Assembly: GCA_023393375.1 (NCBI GenBank)
Contig: JAEWLI010000011.1
Location: 1-23,246 of the forward strand
From: Bacteroidota bacterium
GTDB taxonomy: Bacteria; Bacteroidota; Bacteroidia; Cytophagales; Cyclobacteriaceae
DNA: 23,246 bases
Reading direction: 5' to 3'
Shown: one piece after another, positions 1 to 8,315 of the stretch
How the letters are laid out: each line of letters begins with the position of its first letter
How positions within the stretch are numbered: the first letter of the stretch is position 1
Translations under genes and position numbers: made by a program
The notes under the pieces: generated by a model
The model's database searches: none
Seen by the model: only the letters and a program-made list of their open reading frames with translations
What the model was told of the DNA's origin: nothing

Positions 1-492
1 ACTTTCATGTGATTTTACACACATTTCACAGCCGTTTACCGCACTGATGGCCAGGCTCATCAATTCAAAAAATTCTTTTCCGGTTACAGGTTTCATCATA
101 ATATTCATTTTGATCCTGCCCGGCATCTGATTATACTTTTCTTTTTGTAAAAAATGCCTGAAACGATAAAATACATTGTTTGCTGCTAGTAAACTGGCAC
201 ATGCTATTCCTTCAGCAATCTCTTCGGCTGAAGCACCTTGTTCTGTAGCATGACCTCTAAAATATTCTATTAAAACTGTATTTTTTAAATTAGCAGCAAG
301 TGATAGAGCCAATAATGCTGTTTCTTTCTCGTTCAGGTGTTCCGAAGCTAAAGTATTGTTCAGATTCACCTTCAAATCCCGCACATATCTTGAACCTCCT
401 TCTTCCAATGTTTGCAAAGAAACATTCTGATAATTTTCAGAAAGGTTAAGGTTGTGTAATAATTCTATTGTTGATTCATTTAATTCGATCAT
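1..492 (-). CDS. ahpD: AhpD-like alkylhydroperoxidase (3' end outside window)
   Basis: Reading the minus strand from the ATG at 492 gives 164 codons open to the window edge. The visible C-terminal part carries C155-x-x-C158-x-x-x-H162 (CEMCVKSHE), the redox-active CxxC with downstream His of the AhpD/carboxymuconolactone-decarboxylase fold. In this family AhpD reduces the peroxiredoxin AhpC, passing electrons from a lipoyl-protein system. The neighbouring ahpC on the same strand, 125 bp upstream in the transcription direction, fits that partnership. The protein is helix-rich and has no signal peptide, so it is probably cytosolic. The C-terminus lies beyond position 1, so full length cannot be judged. 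No clear promoter is seen directly upstream, so it is probably reached by read-through from ahpC past the hairpin at 533-596. Confidence 0.88.
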   Translation of the reverse strand, partial: MIELNESTIELLHNLNLSENYQNVSLQTLEEGGSRYVRDLKVNLNNTLASEHLNEKETALLALSLAANLKNTVLIEYFRGHATEQGASAEEIAEGIACASLLAANNVFYRFRHFLQKEKYNQMPGRIKMNIMMKPVTGKEFFELMSLAISAVNGCEMCVKSHES

Positions 493-532
493 GTTCTTCT
501 TTCTTTATACTTGAAACAATTAAAAAGAGATG

Positions 533-596
533 AAAAAATCGCAAAGCTACCGGTCTGACCATTTGCACTGCCTTTCCCACTAACCGTGGCTTTGCG
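533..596 (-). terminator. Intrinsic terminator/attenuator between ahpC and ahpD
   Basis: The arms CGCAAAGC (540-547) and GCTTTGCG (589-596) are perfect complements. The stem extends inward through TAC/GTG and GGT/ACC with one bulged base, giving about 14 pairs. On the minus strand it is followed by ATTTTTTC (533-539), a U-run. It lies 22 bp past the ahpC stop and 41 bp before the ahpD start, so it should end or reduce transcription between the two genes. Confidence 0.75.
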
Positions 597-617
597 TACT
601 CCTAAAAAAATGTTTTA

Positions 618-1175
618 TTATGCTGCAATGGTTTTTTGGCCTTTTTCCCAATTGCATGGACACAACTCATCAGTTTGCAGCGCATCCAACACCCTCAACA
701 CCTCTTTTACATTTCTTCCAACATTCAGATCATTCACACTTACCCATCTTACAATTCCTTGTGGATCGATAATAAACGTAGCTCTATAAGCCACTTTTTC
801 ATTTGCTTCCAGTATGCCAAGCGACTCAGCGAGTGATTTGGAAGTATCTGCCAGCATGGGATATTTCAGATCTCTCAAATCTTCATGATCCCTGCGCCAT
901 GCCACATGCACAAACTCTGAATCAGTAGACGCACCTATCAATTGCGTGTCCCTGTCCCTGAATTCGCCGAAGTTCTTATTAAATTCAGCTAGTTCAGTAG
1001 GGCATACAAAGGTGAAATCTTTTGGCCACCAGAACATAACTGTCCAATTATTGTCGTCATTGATCAGATCATCTGAAGTGATGTCTGTAAATTCTTTTCC
1101 TTTTTCGATTGAAACTACCGCTTTCTTTTTGAACGTAGGAAATTGTGATCCCACATTGATCAATTTGTTCTCCAT
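618..1175 (-). CDS. ahpC: Alkyl hydroperoxide reductase C (2-Cys peroxiredoxin)
   Basis: 185 residues, a usual length for AhpC. The peroxidatic site is in FWWPKDFTFVCPTE with Cys58. The C-terminus has a Cys172-Pro-Cys174 pair (DELCPCNW). This three-cysteine layout matches the AhpC type of mycobacteria (Cys61, Cys174, Cys176), which is reduced by AhpD rather than AhpF, in keeping with the adjacent ahpD. Expected role: cytosolic reduction of hydrogen peroxide, organic hydroperoxides and peroxynitrite. The start is an ATG at 1175. Upstream on the minus strand there is a TTTG (1239-1242), a 20-bp spacer and AATCTTTG (1211-1218, one mismatch to TAnnTTTG). An OxyR-like site abuts the -33 element, so peroxide induction is likely. 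Confidence 0.95.
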   Translation of the reverse strand: MENKLINVGSQFPTFKKKAVVSIEKGKEFTDITSDDLINDDNNWTVMFWWPKDFTFVCPTELAEFNKNFGEFRDRDTQLIGASTDSEFVHVAWRRDHEDLRDLKYPMLADTSKSLAESLGILEANEKVAYRATFIIDPQGIVRWVSVNDLNVGRNVKEVLRVLDALQTDELCPCNWEKGQKTIAA

Positions 1176-1210
1176 AGTAAAATTTTATTAACTTGTTTGT
1201 TTTGATGCTG

Positions 1211-1242
1211 CAAAGATTACCCAATAATGATTATCAGCCAAA
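1211..1242 (-). promoter_or_regulatory. Bacteroidota-type promoter of ahpC
   Basis: On the minus strand, TTTG at 1239-1242 (-33 element) is followed by a 20-bp spacer and AATCTTTG at 1211-1218, matching the -7 consensus TAnnTTTG at seven of eight positions counting free positions. The spacing is in the usual range for the group. The predicted start of transcription is near 1205, about 30 nt ahead of the ATG. Confidence 0.6.
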
Positions 1243-1277
1243 TTGATATTATCTATGAGGGTATAGATTTTGTATAT
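1242..1277. promoter_or_regulatory. OxyR-like operator in the ahpC-oxyR gap
   Basis: Two 15-mers fit the OxyR half-site pattern ATAGntnnnanCTAT: ATTGATATTATCTAT (1242-1256) and ATAGATTTTGTATAT (1263-1277). Each has one or two deviations. The core ATCTAT-6 bp-ATAGAT is a perfect inverted repeat. The inner gap is 6 bp, against 7 in the E. coli consensus as I remember it. It ends against the -33 element of ahpC and touches the -7 element of oxyR, which suits activation of ahpC and autorepression of oxyR by one site. Confidence 0.6.
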
Positions 1278-1285
1278 AAATTTGC
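1277..1285 (+). promoter_or_regulatory. -7 element of oxyR
   Basis: TAAATTTGC is a perfect match to TAnnTTTGC, 23 bp before the ATG at 1309. I see no TTTG at the usual -33 distance, so the promoter may be weak or activator-dependent. Confidence 0.5.
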
Positions 1286-1308
1286 AAAACAATAAAATTA
1301 GGCACATT

Positions 1309-2244
1309 ATGACCTTACAACAACTTCAATATATTGTTGCACTCGACACACACAGGAATTTTGTAAAAGCAGCTGAACATACTTTTGTAACGCAGCCTAC
1401 CCTGACTATGCAGGTGAAAAAACTGGAGGATGAGATGGGTACAGTGATTTTCAACAGAAGTAAAATTCCCCTTGAACCTACCCGTATGGGTGAAAAGATC
1501 ATTGAGAGAGCAAGGAAAGTTTTGTTTGAAGCCAATAAACTCAAGGAGTTGATAAAAGCTGAAAGGGAAGAAATCACGGGTAGTTTTAGATTGGGGGTGA
1601 TTCCCACTGTGGCACCGTATCTAATCCCGTTATTTCTGAAATCATTTGTAGAAAAATATCCGTTGGCTCATTTCATTCTCGAAGAAATGCAATCAGAGGA
1701 TATTATTACAAGGTTAAAAAAGGAAAAAATTGATGTGGGAATACTGGCGACACCACTCGATGAAAAGGAGCTTAGGGAAATCCCAATGTTTTATGAACCT
1801 TTCCTGTTTTATGTATCAAAAGATCATTCATTGTTTAAAGAAAAGGAGATAAAAGAAGAGCAGTTGGGGAAAGAAGGTTTATGGTTGCTCAATCAAGGCC
1901 ATTGTTTTCGGAATCAGACACTAAATATCTGCCACAACGAATCTACTATGGAATTACAACATGGTTTTAGCTACGAAAGTGGTTCGATTGAGGCATTAAA
2001 GAATATGGTAAAAAGCAACATGGGCTATACATTGGTACCGGAATTGTCAGTTTTACATGAACTGGATTCAGCTTTTGTGAAAAGGATTAAAGGAAAACAG
2101 CCGGTCAGGGAAATCAGCCTGGTGGTGCACAAAAGTTTTCCAAAAGAACTTTTGCTGAGTGAACTTAAAAACCATATTTTAAAAGCCATTCCCGAACGTT
2201 TTATCAAAGATGAACAAACACTGAAGGTGAAGTGGCGTTATTGA
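1309..2244 (+). CDS. oxyR: Peroxide-sensing LysR-type regulator OxyR
   Basis: 311 residues from the ATG at 1309. A longer reading from a TTG at 1270 is possible, but it would put the start inside the operator and upstream of the -7 element, so 1309 is preferred. An N-terminal LysR winged helix-turn-helix spans about residues 2-60 (LQQLQYIVALDTHRNF...VTQPTLT), followed by a substrate-binding-type regulatory domain. The decisive motif is GHCFRNQTLNIC: Cys199 and Cys208, with the same spacing and numbering as the peroxide-sensing disulfide of E. coli OxyR. It is divergent from ahpC, its expected target. OxyR oxidised by hydrogen peroxide activates antioxidant genes. Confidence 0.95.
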   Translation: MTLQQLQYIVALDTHRNFVKAAEHTFVTQPTLTMQVKKLEDEMGTVIFNRSKIPLEPTRMGEKIIERARKVLFEANKLKELIKAEREEITGSFRLGVIPTVAPYLIPLFLKSFVEKYPLAHFILEEMQSEDIITRLKKEKIDVGILATPLDEKELREIPMFYEPFLFYVSKDHSLFKEKEIKEEQLGKEGLWLLNQGHCFRNQTLNICHNESTMELQHGFSYESGSIEALKNMVKSNMGYTLVPELSVLHELDSAFVKRIKGKQPVREISLVVHKSFPKELLLSELKNHILKAIPERFIKDEQTLKVKWRY

Positions 2245-2319
2245 ACAGGGTAGAGCCATTATTATTTGAGAAAATACAGCAATTTATATCATCCCTACCT
2301 GATTTTTGAAATGGTTTTT

Positions 2320-2328
2320 TATATTTGC
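2320..2328 (+). promoter_or_regulatory. -7 element of comB
   Basis: TATATTTGC matches TAnnTTTGC exactly and ends 14 bp before the ATG at 2343, so the mRNA leader would be only a few nucleotides long. No convincing -33 element is visible. Confidence 0.5.
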
Positions 2329-2342
2329 ATAAAATATATGCT

Positions 2343-3116
2343 ATGAGTCAGAAGGTTGAGGTGTGTTTTTCTCCGATATTATACCCACATAAGTTAATTA
2401 AAGAGAATTTTATAGTGGTAGTGGTGGATATTCTTCGTGCATCTACTTCTATATGCGCTGCCCTCCATTACGGGATCAAAGATATTATTCCTGTTTCGGG
2501 ATCTCAAAAAGCCAAAGAGTATAAGGAAAAGGGGTTTTTAGTCGCTTGTGAGAGAAACGGGAAGACTTTGGATTTTGCAGATATAGGAAATTCTCCTTCC
2601 GAATTTATCAAACAAGAGTTTTTGGGGAATACCATTGTTTTCTCCACTACCAATGGTACTACTGCTATCAATCAGGCGAAAGAAGATAGCGATATGGTAA
2701 CGGTTGGTTCCTTTATCAACTTAACTGCTCTTGCAGATTTTCTTATCCGGCAGAATAAAAATGTGGTAATTCTTTGTGCTGCGTGGAAACATCTGTTTAA
2801 TCTGGAAGATAGTGTAATGGCTGGTGCTCTCAGTGAATTATTGATTGAAGCTGGTTTCAGTTCTGATTGTGATGCTGCCAAAGCTGCGATTGATTTATGG
2901 CAAAATGCCAAATCAGATTTAGGGGATTACCTTTCAAAATCCTCTCATCGCAGTAGGTTGCCCCATTTGGTGTCTGATGAAGATTATGATTTCACAGTTT
3001 CTGTGGATATTTCAAAAATTATTCCTTTGCTGGTAGGAAACAGGCTTATTCCCGTATATCAATTGGTCAATGGTTCAGGTAGAAAAGAGGTTGAAGCTTC
3101 GGCAAAGTTTGGCTAA
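2343..3116 (+). CDS. comB: 2-phosphosulfolactate phosphatase family protein (ComB-like)
   Basis: 257 residues from the ATG at 2343. The in-frame TTG at 2325 lies inside the -7 element and is rejected as start. Family-typical blocks are VVDILRASTSICAAL (about residues 26-40), ACERNGKTLDFADIGNSPSEF, IVFSTTNGTTAI and AAWKHLFNLEDSVMAGAL. ComB hydrolyses 2-phosphosulfolactate to sulfolactate with Mg2+, first known from coenzyme M synthesis in methanogens. Many bacteria without coenzyme M carry homologues whose substrate is unclear, and no other sulfonate gene is nearby here. It is cytosolic, with no signal peptide. It ends 9 bp from the convergent sensor gene, with no hairpin terminator between them. 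Confidence 0.85.
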   Translation: MSQKVEVCFSPILYPHKLIKENFIVVVVDILRASTSICAALHYGIKDIIPVSGSQKAKEYKEKGFLVACERNGKTLDFADIGNSPSEFIKQEFLGNTIVFSTTNGTTAINQAKEDSDMVTVGSFINLTALADFLIRQNKNVVILCAAWKHLFNLEDSVMAGALSELLIEAGFSSDCDAAKAAIDLWQNAKSDLGDYLSKSSHRSRLPHLVSDEDYDFTVSVDISKIIPLLVGNRLIPVYQLVNGSGRKEVEASAKFG

Positions 3117-3125
3117 ATTTTTTTA

Positions 3126-6100
3126 TCAAAATACTTTGAATCCCAGTACAAGGATATCATCGATTTGTTCATTGTCCTCCTTCCAGTCTTCAATTACACA
3201 GTCCAGACGTTTCTTTTGGTGCGAGAAAGGGAACAGATGTAATTCATGTATCAGGCTTCTGAATCTTTTAATCATAAATTTTTTGTTGTTACATCCCCCG
3301 AATTGATCCTGATAGCCATCGGTATACATATAAAACCGGGTTTGATCAGTAATAGGCACTTCATGAGATTGGTACCCGGTAGGTGATTCGAATAGGGTAG
3401 AACCAATAGGATTCCGGCTTCCTTTGATGATATATTGCGTATCATTTTCAAAGTACATCAGTGAGCTTTTTGCACCAGAAAATGCCAATTTCCGGGTTTT
3501 TTTGTCAATCACACAGATGGCAATGTCCATACCATCGGTGTTTTCATTGTCTTCTTGGTTCAGGGCACTTTGAACACCTTTATTCAATTGTTTCAATATT
3601 TGATCAGGAAGTAATACCTCATTTTGATTGATAATCTGACTGAGCAGAGAGTCCCCAATCATCGCCATAAATGCTCCGGGTATACCATGACCGGTACAAT
3701 CTACGGTGGCTATAATGATTTTGTCCTTCTTCCTGCTGAACCAAAAAAAGTCACCACTTACGATTGCTTTGGGTTTAAAAAGGACAAAACTGTCTGCAAA
3801 AAGTGCTTGCAGCTTTTCTTCTTTTGGGAGCATGGCATTTTGAATACGTTGGGCATAGCTGATACTATCAGTAATGTCTTTATTCTTAATGGCAATTTCC
3901 ATATTTTGAAACTCCAAAACTGAATTTTTTCGTTCTATCTCTTCCTTTTGTTTACTGATCTCTTCATTTTGTTGCAGTATCTTACCAGTTCTTTCCTTTA
4001 CTTTGAATTCGAGCGTCTTCTTTGTTTTTTTCAGCTCATATAACCGCCACTTTACCATCATAATTATTGTTCCGGATATGGTCAATAATATTGCTAAAAT
4101 AAACCATGGTCTTTGCCACACAGGTGGGGCAATTATAAAGGCAAATGTGGCAGGATGATCATTCCAAACAAGATCGTCATTAGACGATTTTACCATAAAT
4201 GTATACTCTCCTGGAGGAAGACTGGTATACACAGCTTCATTTTTATTGAGAATAGGGGAGTAGGTTTTGTCAAACCCATCCAACATAAACTGGTACCTTA
4301 CCTGTTCCGGATTACTCAGGCATATTCCTATAAATTCGAAAGTTAGGTGGTTTCTGTCATAGGGCAAGGTTAATTTACGGGGCAAATTAAACCTGTCCAG
4401 GCTGTCACTATATTCGCTCCAATCGGTATCCTGATAAAAAAGTTTAACAGAATTGATATGCGTGATTGGAGGTTGTTGATTAGTCTGGTCATTTTCTTCC
4501 AGATATTTTGCAACTCCGGCTACAGTGCCAAACCAAAGTGCCCCATCATGATCCTCCATGACCCCATTTAAGGCGGTTTCTATCCCTAAAAATCCTTGAG
4601 CTTTTTGATAATTTTTTACTGATATAATATTATAATCCTTATCAAATTGCAACCGGTCAATTCCTTTTTCAGTACCTATCCACAAGCGTCCATGCCGGTC
4701 GAACTTCATAAAATACACATTGTCTGATTTTAATCCGTCTTTTTCCCTTACATTCTGATACGTCACTGTATCTCCTTCTATTATTCTGATCACCCCATGA
4801 GAAGATGTACCTAGCCAGATATAACCATTTTGATCTTCTGTAATACAACGTATATAATTTGGCGATAAACCATTTTTGGAATTAAATGCAATTACGGTAT
4901 CCTTGGATGGATTTTGTTTGTCAGCTATATATTTGTATACACCTACGCCTATGAGCGACATCCATATATTATGCCTGGAATCTTCAAATACTGTGATTGA
5001 AATCTCAACTGGGATCCCCAATTTTTGATTCATCTTTTCAAAACGTCGGCCATCATATTTGATTACGCCAAATTCCTGGGTTGCCAACCAAAGGTTCCCG
5101 TCTACATCTTCCACTACATTAAAAACCCGGCATGGAGGCAATCCCTTGTTCATAAAATGAGTGAAATTTTTACCATCATACCTGATAACACCCGCCGAAG
5201 CAGAACCAAACCAAAGATTCTTTCTCTGATCTTCTATGACTGTAAAGAAGCGATTGTCAGGCAAGCCGGTTTTTTCTGTAAATTGTTGGTAGTTTTTGCC
5301 ATCAAATTTTACAATCCCATTTCCGTAGGTAGTAAACCAGTAATTGCTATCCGTATCCTGAGTCATGCCAAAAAAATCACTATACTTCAGTTCATCGTCA
5401 AATTCATAATGGGCAAAAGGTATTCTCCGGTTATAAATAGTTAATCCATTCCGGCCTCCAACCCAAATGTTTTTTTCAAAGTCTTCATAGATCTTGAATA
5501 CAGAAAGGTTATTGAATCCATTGGATTGGTTGTAATAATGAAAAGATATCCCGTCATAGCGGCATAAACCTCTGCCTTCACTGGCCATCCAAACATGATT
5601 ATTGGAATCGACCATCAGATCTTCAACTTTTTGATCGTGTAATCCATTTTTTTGATCAAAATGGATTATAGTATCTTGTGTGAATTTGTAAATCCCGTTT
5701 TTGCTAGCTATCCATAAATGATCATCATGATCTTTCTCTATATCTATAATTTCGATTTCAGGAAAACCAATTACAGGGGTAAATTGATTTTCCTGCCAGT
5801 TATATAATCCTTCGTTTGTGCCAACCCAAATGTTGTTTTTATTACCAGGTAGAATGCTTAGTATGATTTTCCTAAAATCTGGCAGCACTATAAGACTGTC
5901 ATTTCTCACCATACATAAACCATTGTGCGTGGCGATATAAATAATCTCATTTTCATCTTCTACAATTTTATGAATCAGATTCGATGGTAATCCATCATGG
6001 GTGGTATAGTTTGTAAATTTTTTATTTTCGTATTTTGACAGACCGAACCTTGTCCCAAACCACATGGCACCTCTGGAGTCCTGGAAAATATTGAGCACGA

Positions 6101-6347
6101 TATTGCTGATCAAACCTTCTTTTTCGGTTAATGAGGTGAAAGTTTTGCCATCAAAGCGACTGGCACCTTTTTGTGTGGCGAACCAAAGATAACCATCTGT
6201 ATCCTGAATGATGTCATTTGCGTTCGATTGAGGAATGCCGTCTTCCACGCCGTAATTTTTAAAAATATACTTTTGAGCATTACTTTCTATACATGAAAGA
6301 ATGCCATAAAGGGAAAAAAATAATATACGGATTTTGACTAAGCTCAA
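3126..6347 (-). CDS. Double-propeller membrane sensor with SpoIIE-type phosphatase output
   Basis: 1073 residues. Order: N-terminal signal peptide (about 1-24, ending SNAQ); 14 regulator-propeller repeats of the form ED.....LWFGT..G(V/L).+YDG (about 25-620), enough for two seven-bladed propellers; Y_Y_Y domain (about 660-742); one transmembrane helix (about 748-766); coiled coil (about 770-825); SpoIIE/PP2C-like phosphatase (about 855-1072). The phosphatase has VSGDFFW (Asp866), VDCTGHGIPGAFM (Asp883), DGMDIA (Asp938) and a terminal DD (1063-1064), so the metal-binding aspartates appear present. Likely role: periplasmic sensing coupled to dephosphorylation of a cytoplasmic anti-sigma-antagonist-like protein; no partner is encoded nearby. 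The start is a TTG, since a TAA codon lies three codons before it and no ATG precedes the signal peptide. Confidence 0.9.
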   Translation of the reverse strand: MSLVKIRILFFSLYGILSCIESNAQKYIFKNYGVEDGIPQSNANDIIQDTDGYLWFATQKGASRFDGKTFTSLTEKEGLISNIVLNIFQDSRGAMWFGTRFGLSKYENKKFTNYTTHDGLPSNLIHKIVEDENEIIYIATHNGLCMVRNDSLIVLPDFRKIILSILPGNKNNIWVGTNEGLYNWQENQFTPVIGFPEIEIIDIEKDHDDHLWIASKNGIYKFTQDTIIHFDQKNGLHDQKVEDLMVDSNNHVWMASEGRGLCRYDGISFHYYNQSNGFNNLSVFKIYEDFEKNIWVGGRNGLTIYNRRIPFAHYEFDDELKYSDFFGMTQDTDSNYWFTTYGNGIVKFDGKNYQQFTEKTGLPDNRFFTVIEDQRKNLWFGSASAGVIRYDGKNFTHFMNKGLPPCRVFNVVEDVDGNLWLATQEFGVIKYDGRRFEKMNQKLGIPVEISITVFEDSRHNIWMSLIGVGVYKYIADKQNPSKDTVIAFNSKNGLSPNYIRCITEDQNGYIWLGTSSHGVIRIIEGDTVTYQNVREKDGLKSDNVYFMKFDRHGRLWIGTEKGIDRLQFDKDYNIISVKNYQKAQGFLGIETALNGVMEDHDGALWFGTVAGVAKYLEENDQTNQQPPITHINSVKLFYQDTDWSEYSDSLDRFNLPRKLTLPYDRNHLTFEFIGICLSNPEQVRYQFMLDGFDKTYSPILNKNEAVYTSLPPGEYTFMVKSSNDDLVWNDHPATFAFIIAPPVWQRPWFILAILLTISGTIIMMVKWRLYELKKTKKTLEFKVKERTGKILQQNEEISKQKEEIERKNSVLEFQNMEIAIKNKDITDSISYAQRIQNAMLPKEEKLQALFADSFVLFKPKAIVSGDFFWFSRKKDKIIIATVDCTGHGIPGAFMAMIGDSLLSQIINQNEVLLPDQILKQLNKGVQSALNQEDNENTDGMDIAICVIDKKTRKLAFSGAKSSLMYFENDTQYIIKGSRNPIGSTLFESPTGYQSHEVPITDQTRFYMYTDGYQDQFGGCNNKKFMIKRFRSLIHELHLFPFSHQKKRLDCVIEDWKEDNEQIDDILVLGFKVF

Positions 6348-6870
6348 CCTTATAAATTATAACCACTCTGATGGAAAAATAGCAAAAGGGAAAATTACTA
6401 AATTTAACTATCATATAAAAGCTTATTAGCCCTATTTTTTATTTCCAGAAGGATTTTTCAGTACTTTAAATTGTTGTTTATGCATTGTGTTAGAGGTTAA
6501 GGCATTATTGGATTTTACGAAGGTCGCCGCTCTTTTAAATCCAAAATCTGGTTTTTATAAGTGGTATCAATTTCGCTTATCCTGACTTTATCAAATTAAG
6601 TATAAAAATCAATTTATGCTTTGATGCTTTTATTAAGTGTTGAGCGTAGCCCCCGGTAGTAATAATTGACCTATGAAAGTTTGTTGAAATAGCCCTGAAA
6701 GGGAAAATATCACTAGACAGAGAGCAGCTTTATTGTATGAAATATGTGTCAATATGAAGCCTCCTACCACTATTATCTTTCATATTCTATTGGTAATTTC
6801 TTTAAAAATGCCAGTTATCCCTTCTGAAATGTAATCTTTTTATATTGTTTTGCCTGATTTAAAATAGCTT
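6348..6870. other. 523-bp spacer with possible degenerate dispersed repeat
   Basis: No coding sequence is supported. The middle part (about 6636-6720) holds GC-richer blocks in AT-rich DNA: GAGCGTAGCCCCCGG, then AATTGACCTATGAAAG, then AATAGCCCTGAAAGGG, the last with a small CCCT/AGGG hairpin. Such blocks resemble intergenic repeat families seen in Bacteroidota, but this is an impression only and only one copy is in the window. I see no clear terminator for the aldehyde dehydrogenase and no clear promoter for the sensor gene. Confidence 0.35.
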
Positions 6871-8232
6871 TTATTTTATCCAAACAGTTTTTGTGTTGAC
6901 AAACTCTTTTATACCCACTTCCGACAATTCTCTGCCATAGCCCGAATTTTTAACACCTCCAAAAGGCACTTTTGGATGGGATGCTACCATGCCATTAATA
7001 AACACAGATCCCGATTCAATCTGTCTTGCTAATCTTTTGCCTCTTTCCTTATCTTTTGTCCATAAAGATGCCCCAAGTCCAAACGGAGAATCATTGGCTA
7101 TATATAAAGCTTCATTTTCATCTTCAGCCACAAACAATAGTGCTACTGGGCCAAAAAATTCTTCATGATAAGCGGGCATACCTTTTGAAATGTTTGTTAG
7201 AATGGTAGGATGAAAAAATACACCACCTTCTGATAATCCGTTTCCATAAATAATTTTTGCTCCGGCTTCCACCGATTTTTTTACTTGTTGTTCAAGATCT
7301 TTTGCCAGGTCAACACGGGCCATAGGGCCATAGTCTGTGTCAGGGTTTCTTGGATCGCCAAATCGCAATTCATCAAAATATTTCTGAAACAGTTCAATAA
7401 ACTGATCCGCTACTGATCTTACTACTATAAAACGTTTGGCGGCAATACAACTTTGACCGCAATTAAGCATCCGGGCTTTTACAGCAGTTTTTGCAGCAAA
7501 AGCAATATCGGCATCTTCGAGTATGATAAATGGATCACTTCCTCCCAGTTCCAGCACAGTTTTCTTCAGATTTCTGCCTGCTTTTTCTGCTACTTCCCGA
7601 CCTGCTTTGTCGCTACCGGTAATTGTAACAGCACGGATTTGTTTCTGACCAATCAAATCGGGTATGGCAGAAGACGGTGAAAGTATAGTTTGAAAAACAC
7701 CCTCAGGGAATCCGGCATCTGTGAAAACCTTTTCAATTGCAAGCGCACATTGAGGCACATTAGATGCATGTTTAAGAATACCAGTGTTCCCTGCCATCAG
7801 GTTGGGTGCGGCAAACCGGAATACCTGCCAAAATGGGAAATTCCAGGGCATAATGGCTAAAACCGGACCAAGGGGATCATGTGCAATATATGCTTCCCCT
7901 TCATCTACCTGAACGGGAACATCTGCAAGAAACCCACCTGCGTTTTCGGCATAATAATCACATACCAAAGCGCATTTTTTAATTTCTGCAATGGATTCAT
8001 TAATAGCTTTTCCCATTTCCAGTGTGATGGTTTCAGCATATTCTCTGGAGTGTTCACGGAGTTGGTTGGCGGCATTTTTCAGTAGTTTTGCTCTTTCGTC
8101 CATTCCTGTTTTTCTCCATTTGTGGAATGCCATTTCTGATTGCTCCAGAATTAACTTGACCTGTTGAGGTGTAAATTCTTCGAATTCCTTTAGTGTTTGA
8201 CCAGTATATGGGTTAACTGATTGAGTAGCCAT
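6871..8232 (-). CDS. NAD(P)-dependent aldehyde dehydrogenase, succinate-semialdehyde dehydrogenase-like
   Basis: 453 residues, a complete aldehyde dehydrogenase of the shorter GabD-like type. Conserved elements: the oxyanion-hole Asn131 in MPWNFPFWQVFRF, cofactor-binding Lys154 in GILKHASNVP, general base Glu228 in LELGGSDPF, nucleophile Cys262 in NCGQSCIAAKRF, and the C-terminal PFGGVKNSGYGRELSEVG. The reaction is oxidation of an aldehyde to the carboxylate with NAD or NADP. Succinate semialdehyde is the best guess from overall resemblance, but neighbours give no pathway support. It is cytosolic, with no signal peptide. It stands alone between two long spacers. The ATG at 8232 is the natural start, since the family N-terminus (VNPYTGQ) follows directly. 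Confidence 0.9.
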   Translation of the reverse strand: MATQSVNPYTGQTLKEFEEFTPQQVKLILEQSEMAFHKWRKTGMDERAKLLKNAANQLREHSREYAETITLEMGKAINESIAEIKKCALVCDYYAENAGGFLADVPVQVDEGEAYIAHDPLGPVLAIMPWNFPFWQVFRFAAPNLMAGNTGILKHASNVPQCALAIEKVFTDAGFPEGVFQTILSPSSAIPDLIGQKQIRAVTITGSDKAGREVAEKAGRNLKKTVLELGGSDPFIILEDADIAFAAKTAVKARMLNCGQSCIAAKRFIVVRSVADQFIELFQKYFDELRFGDPRNPDTDYGPMARVDLAKDLEQQVKKSVEAGAKIIYGNGLSEGGVFFHPTILTNISKGMPAYHEEFFGPVALLFVAEDENEALYIANDSPFGLGASLWTKDKERGKRLARQIESGSVFINGMVASHPKVPFGGVKNSGYGRELSEVGIKEFVNTKTVWIK

Positions 8233-8315
8233 AATTTTTATAGGGTTAGATTGATATTTTTAAAACATTGTATATTGATAAATTAAAAATGGGTTGAAGA
8301 GTTTACAAAATAACA

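Noticed and set aside
1270..1308. TTG start for oxyR adding 13 residues
   Set aside because: It lies in the operator and upstream of the -7 element; the ATG at 1309 gives the standard LysR N-terminus and E. coli-like Cys199/Cys208 numbering.
2325..2342. TTG start for comB
   Set aside because: The codon is part of the -7 element TATATTTGC; the ATG at 2343 fits the family start.
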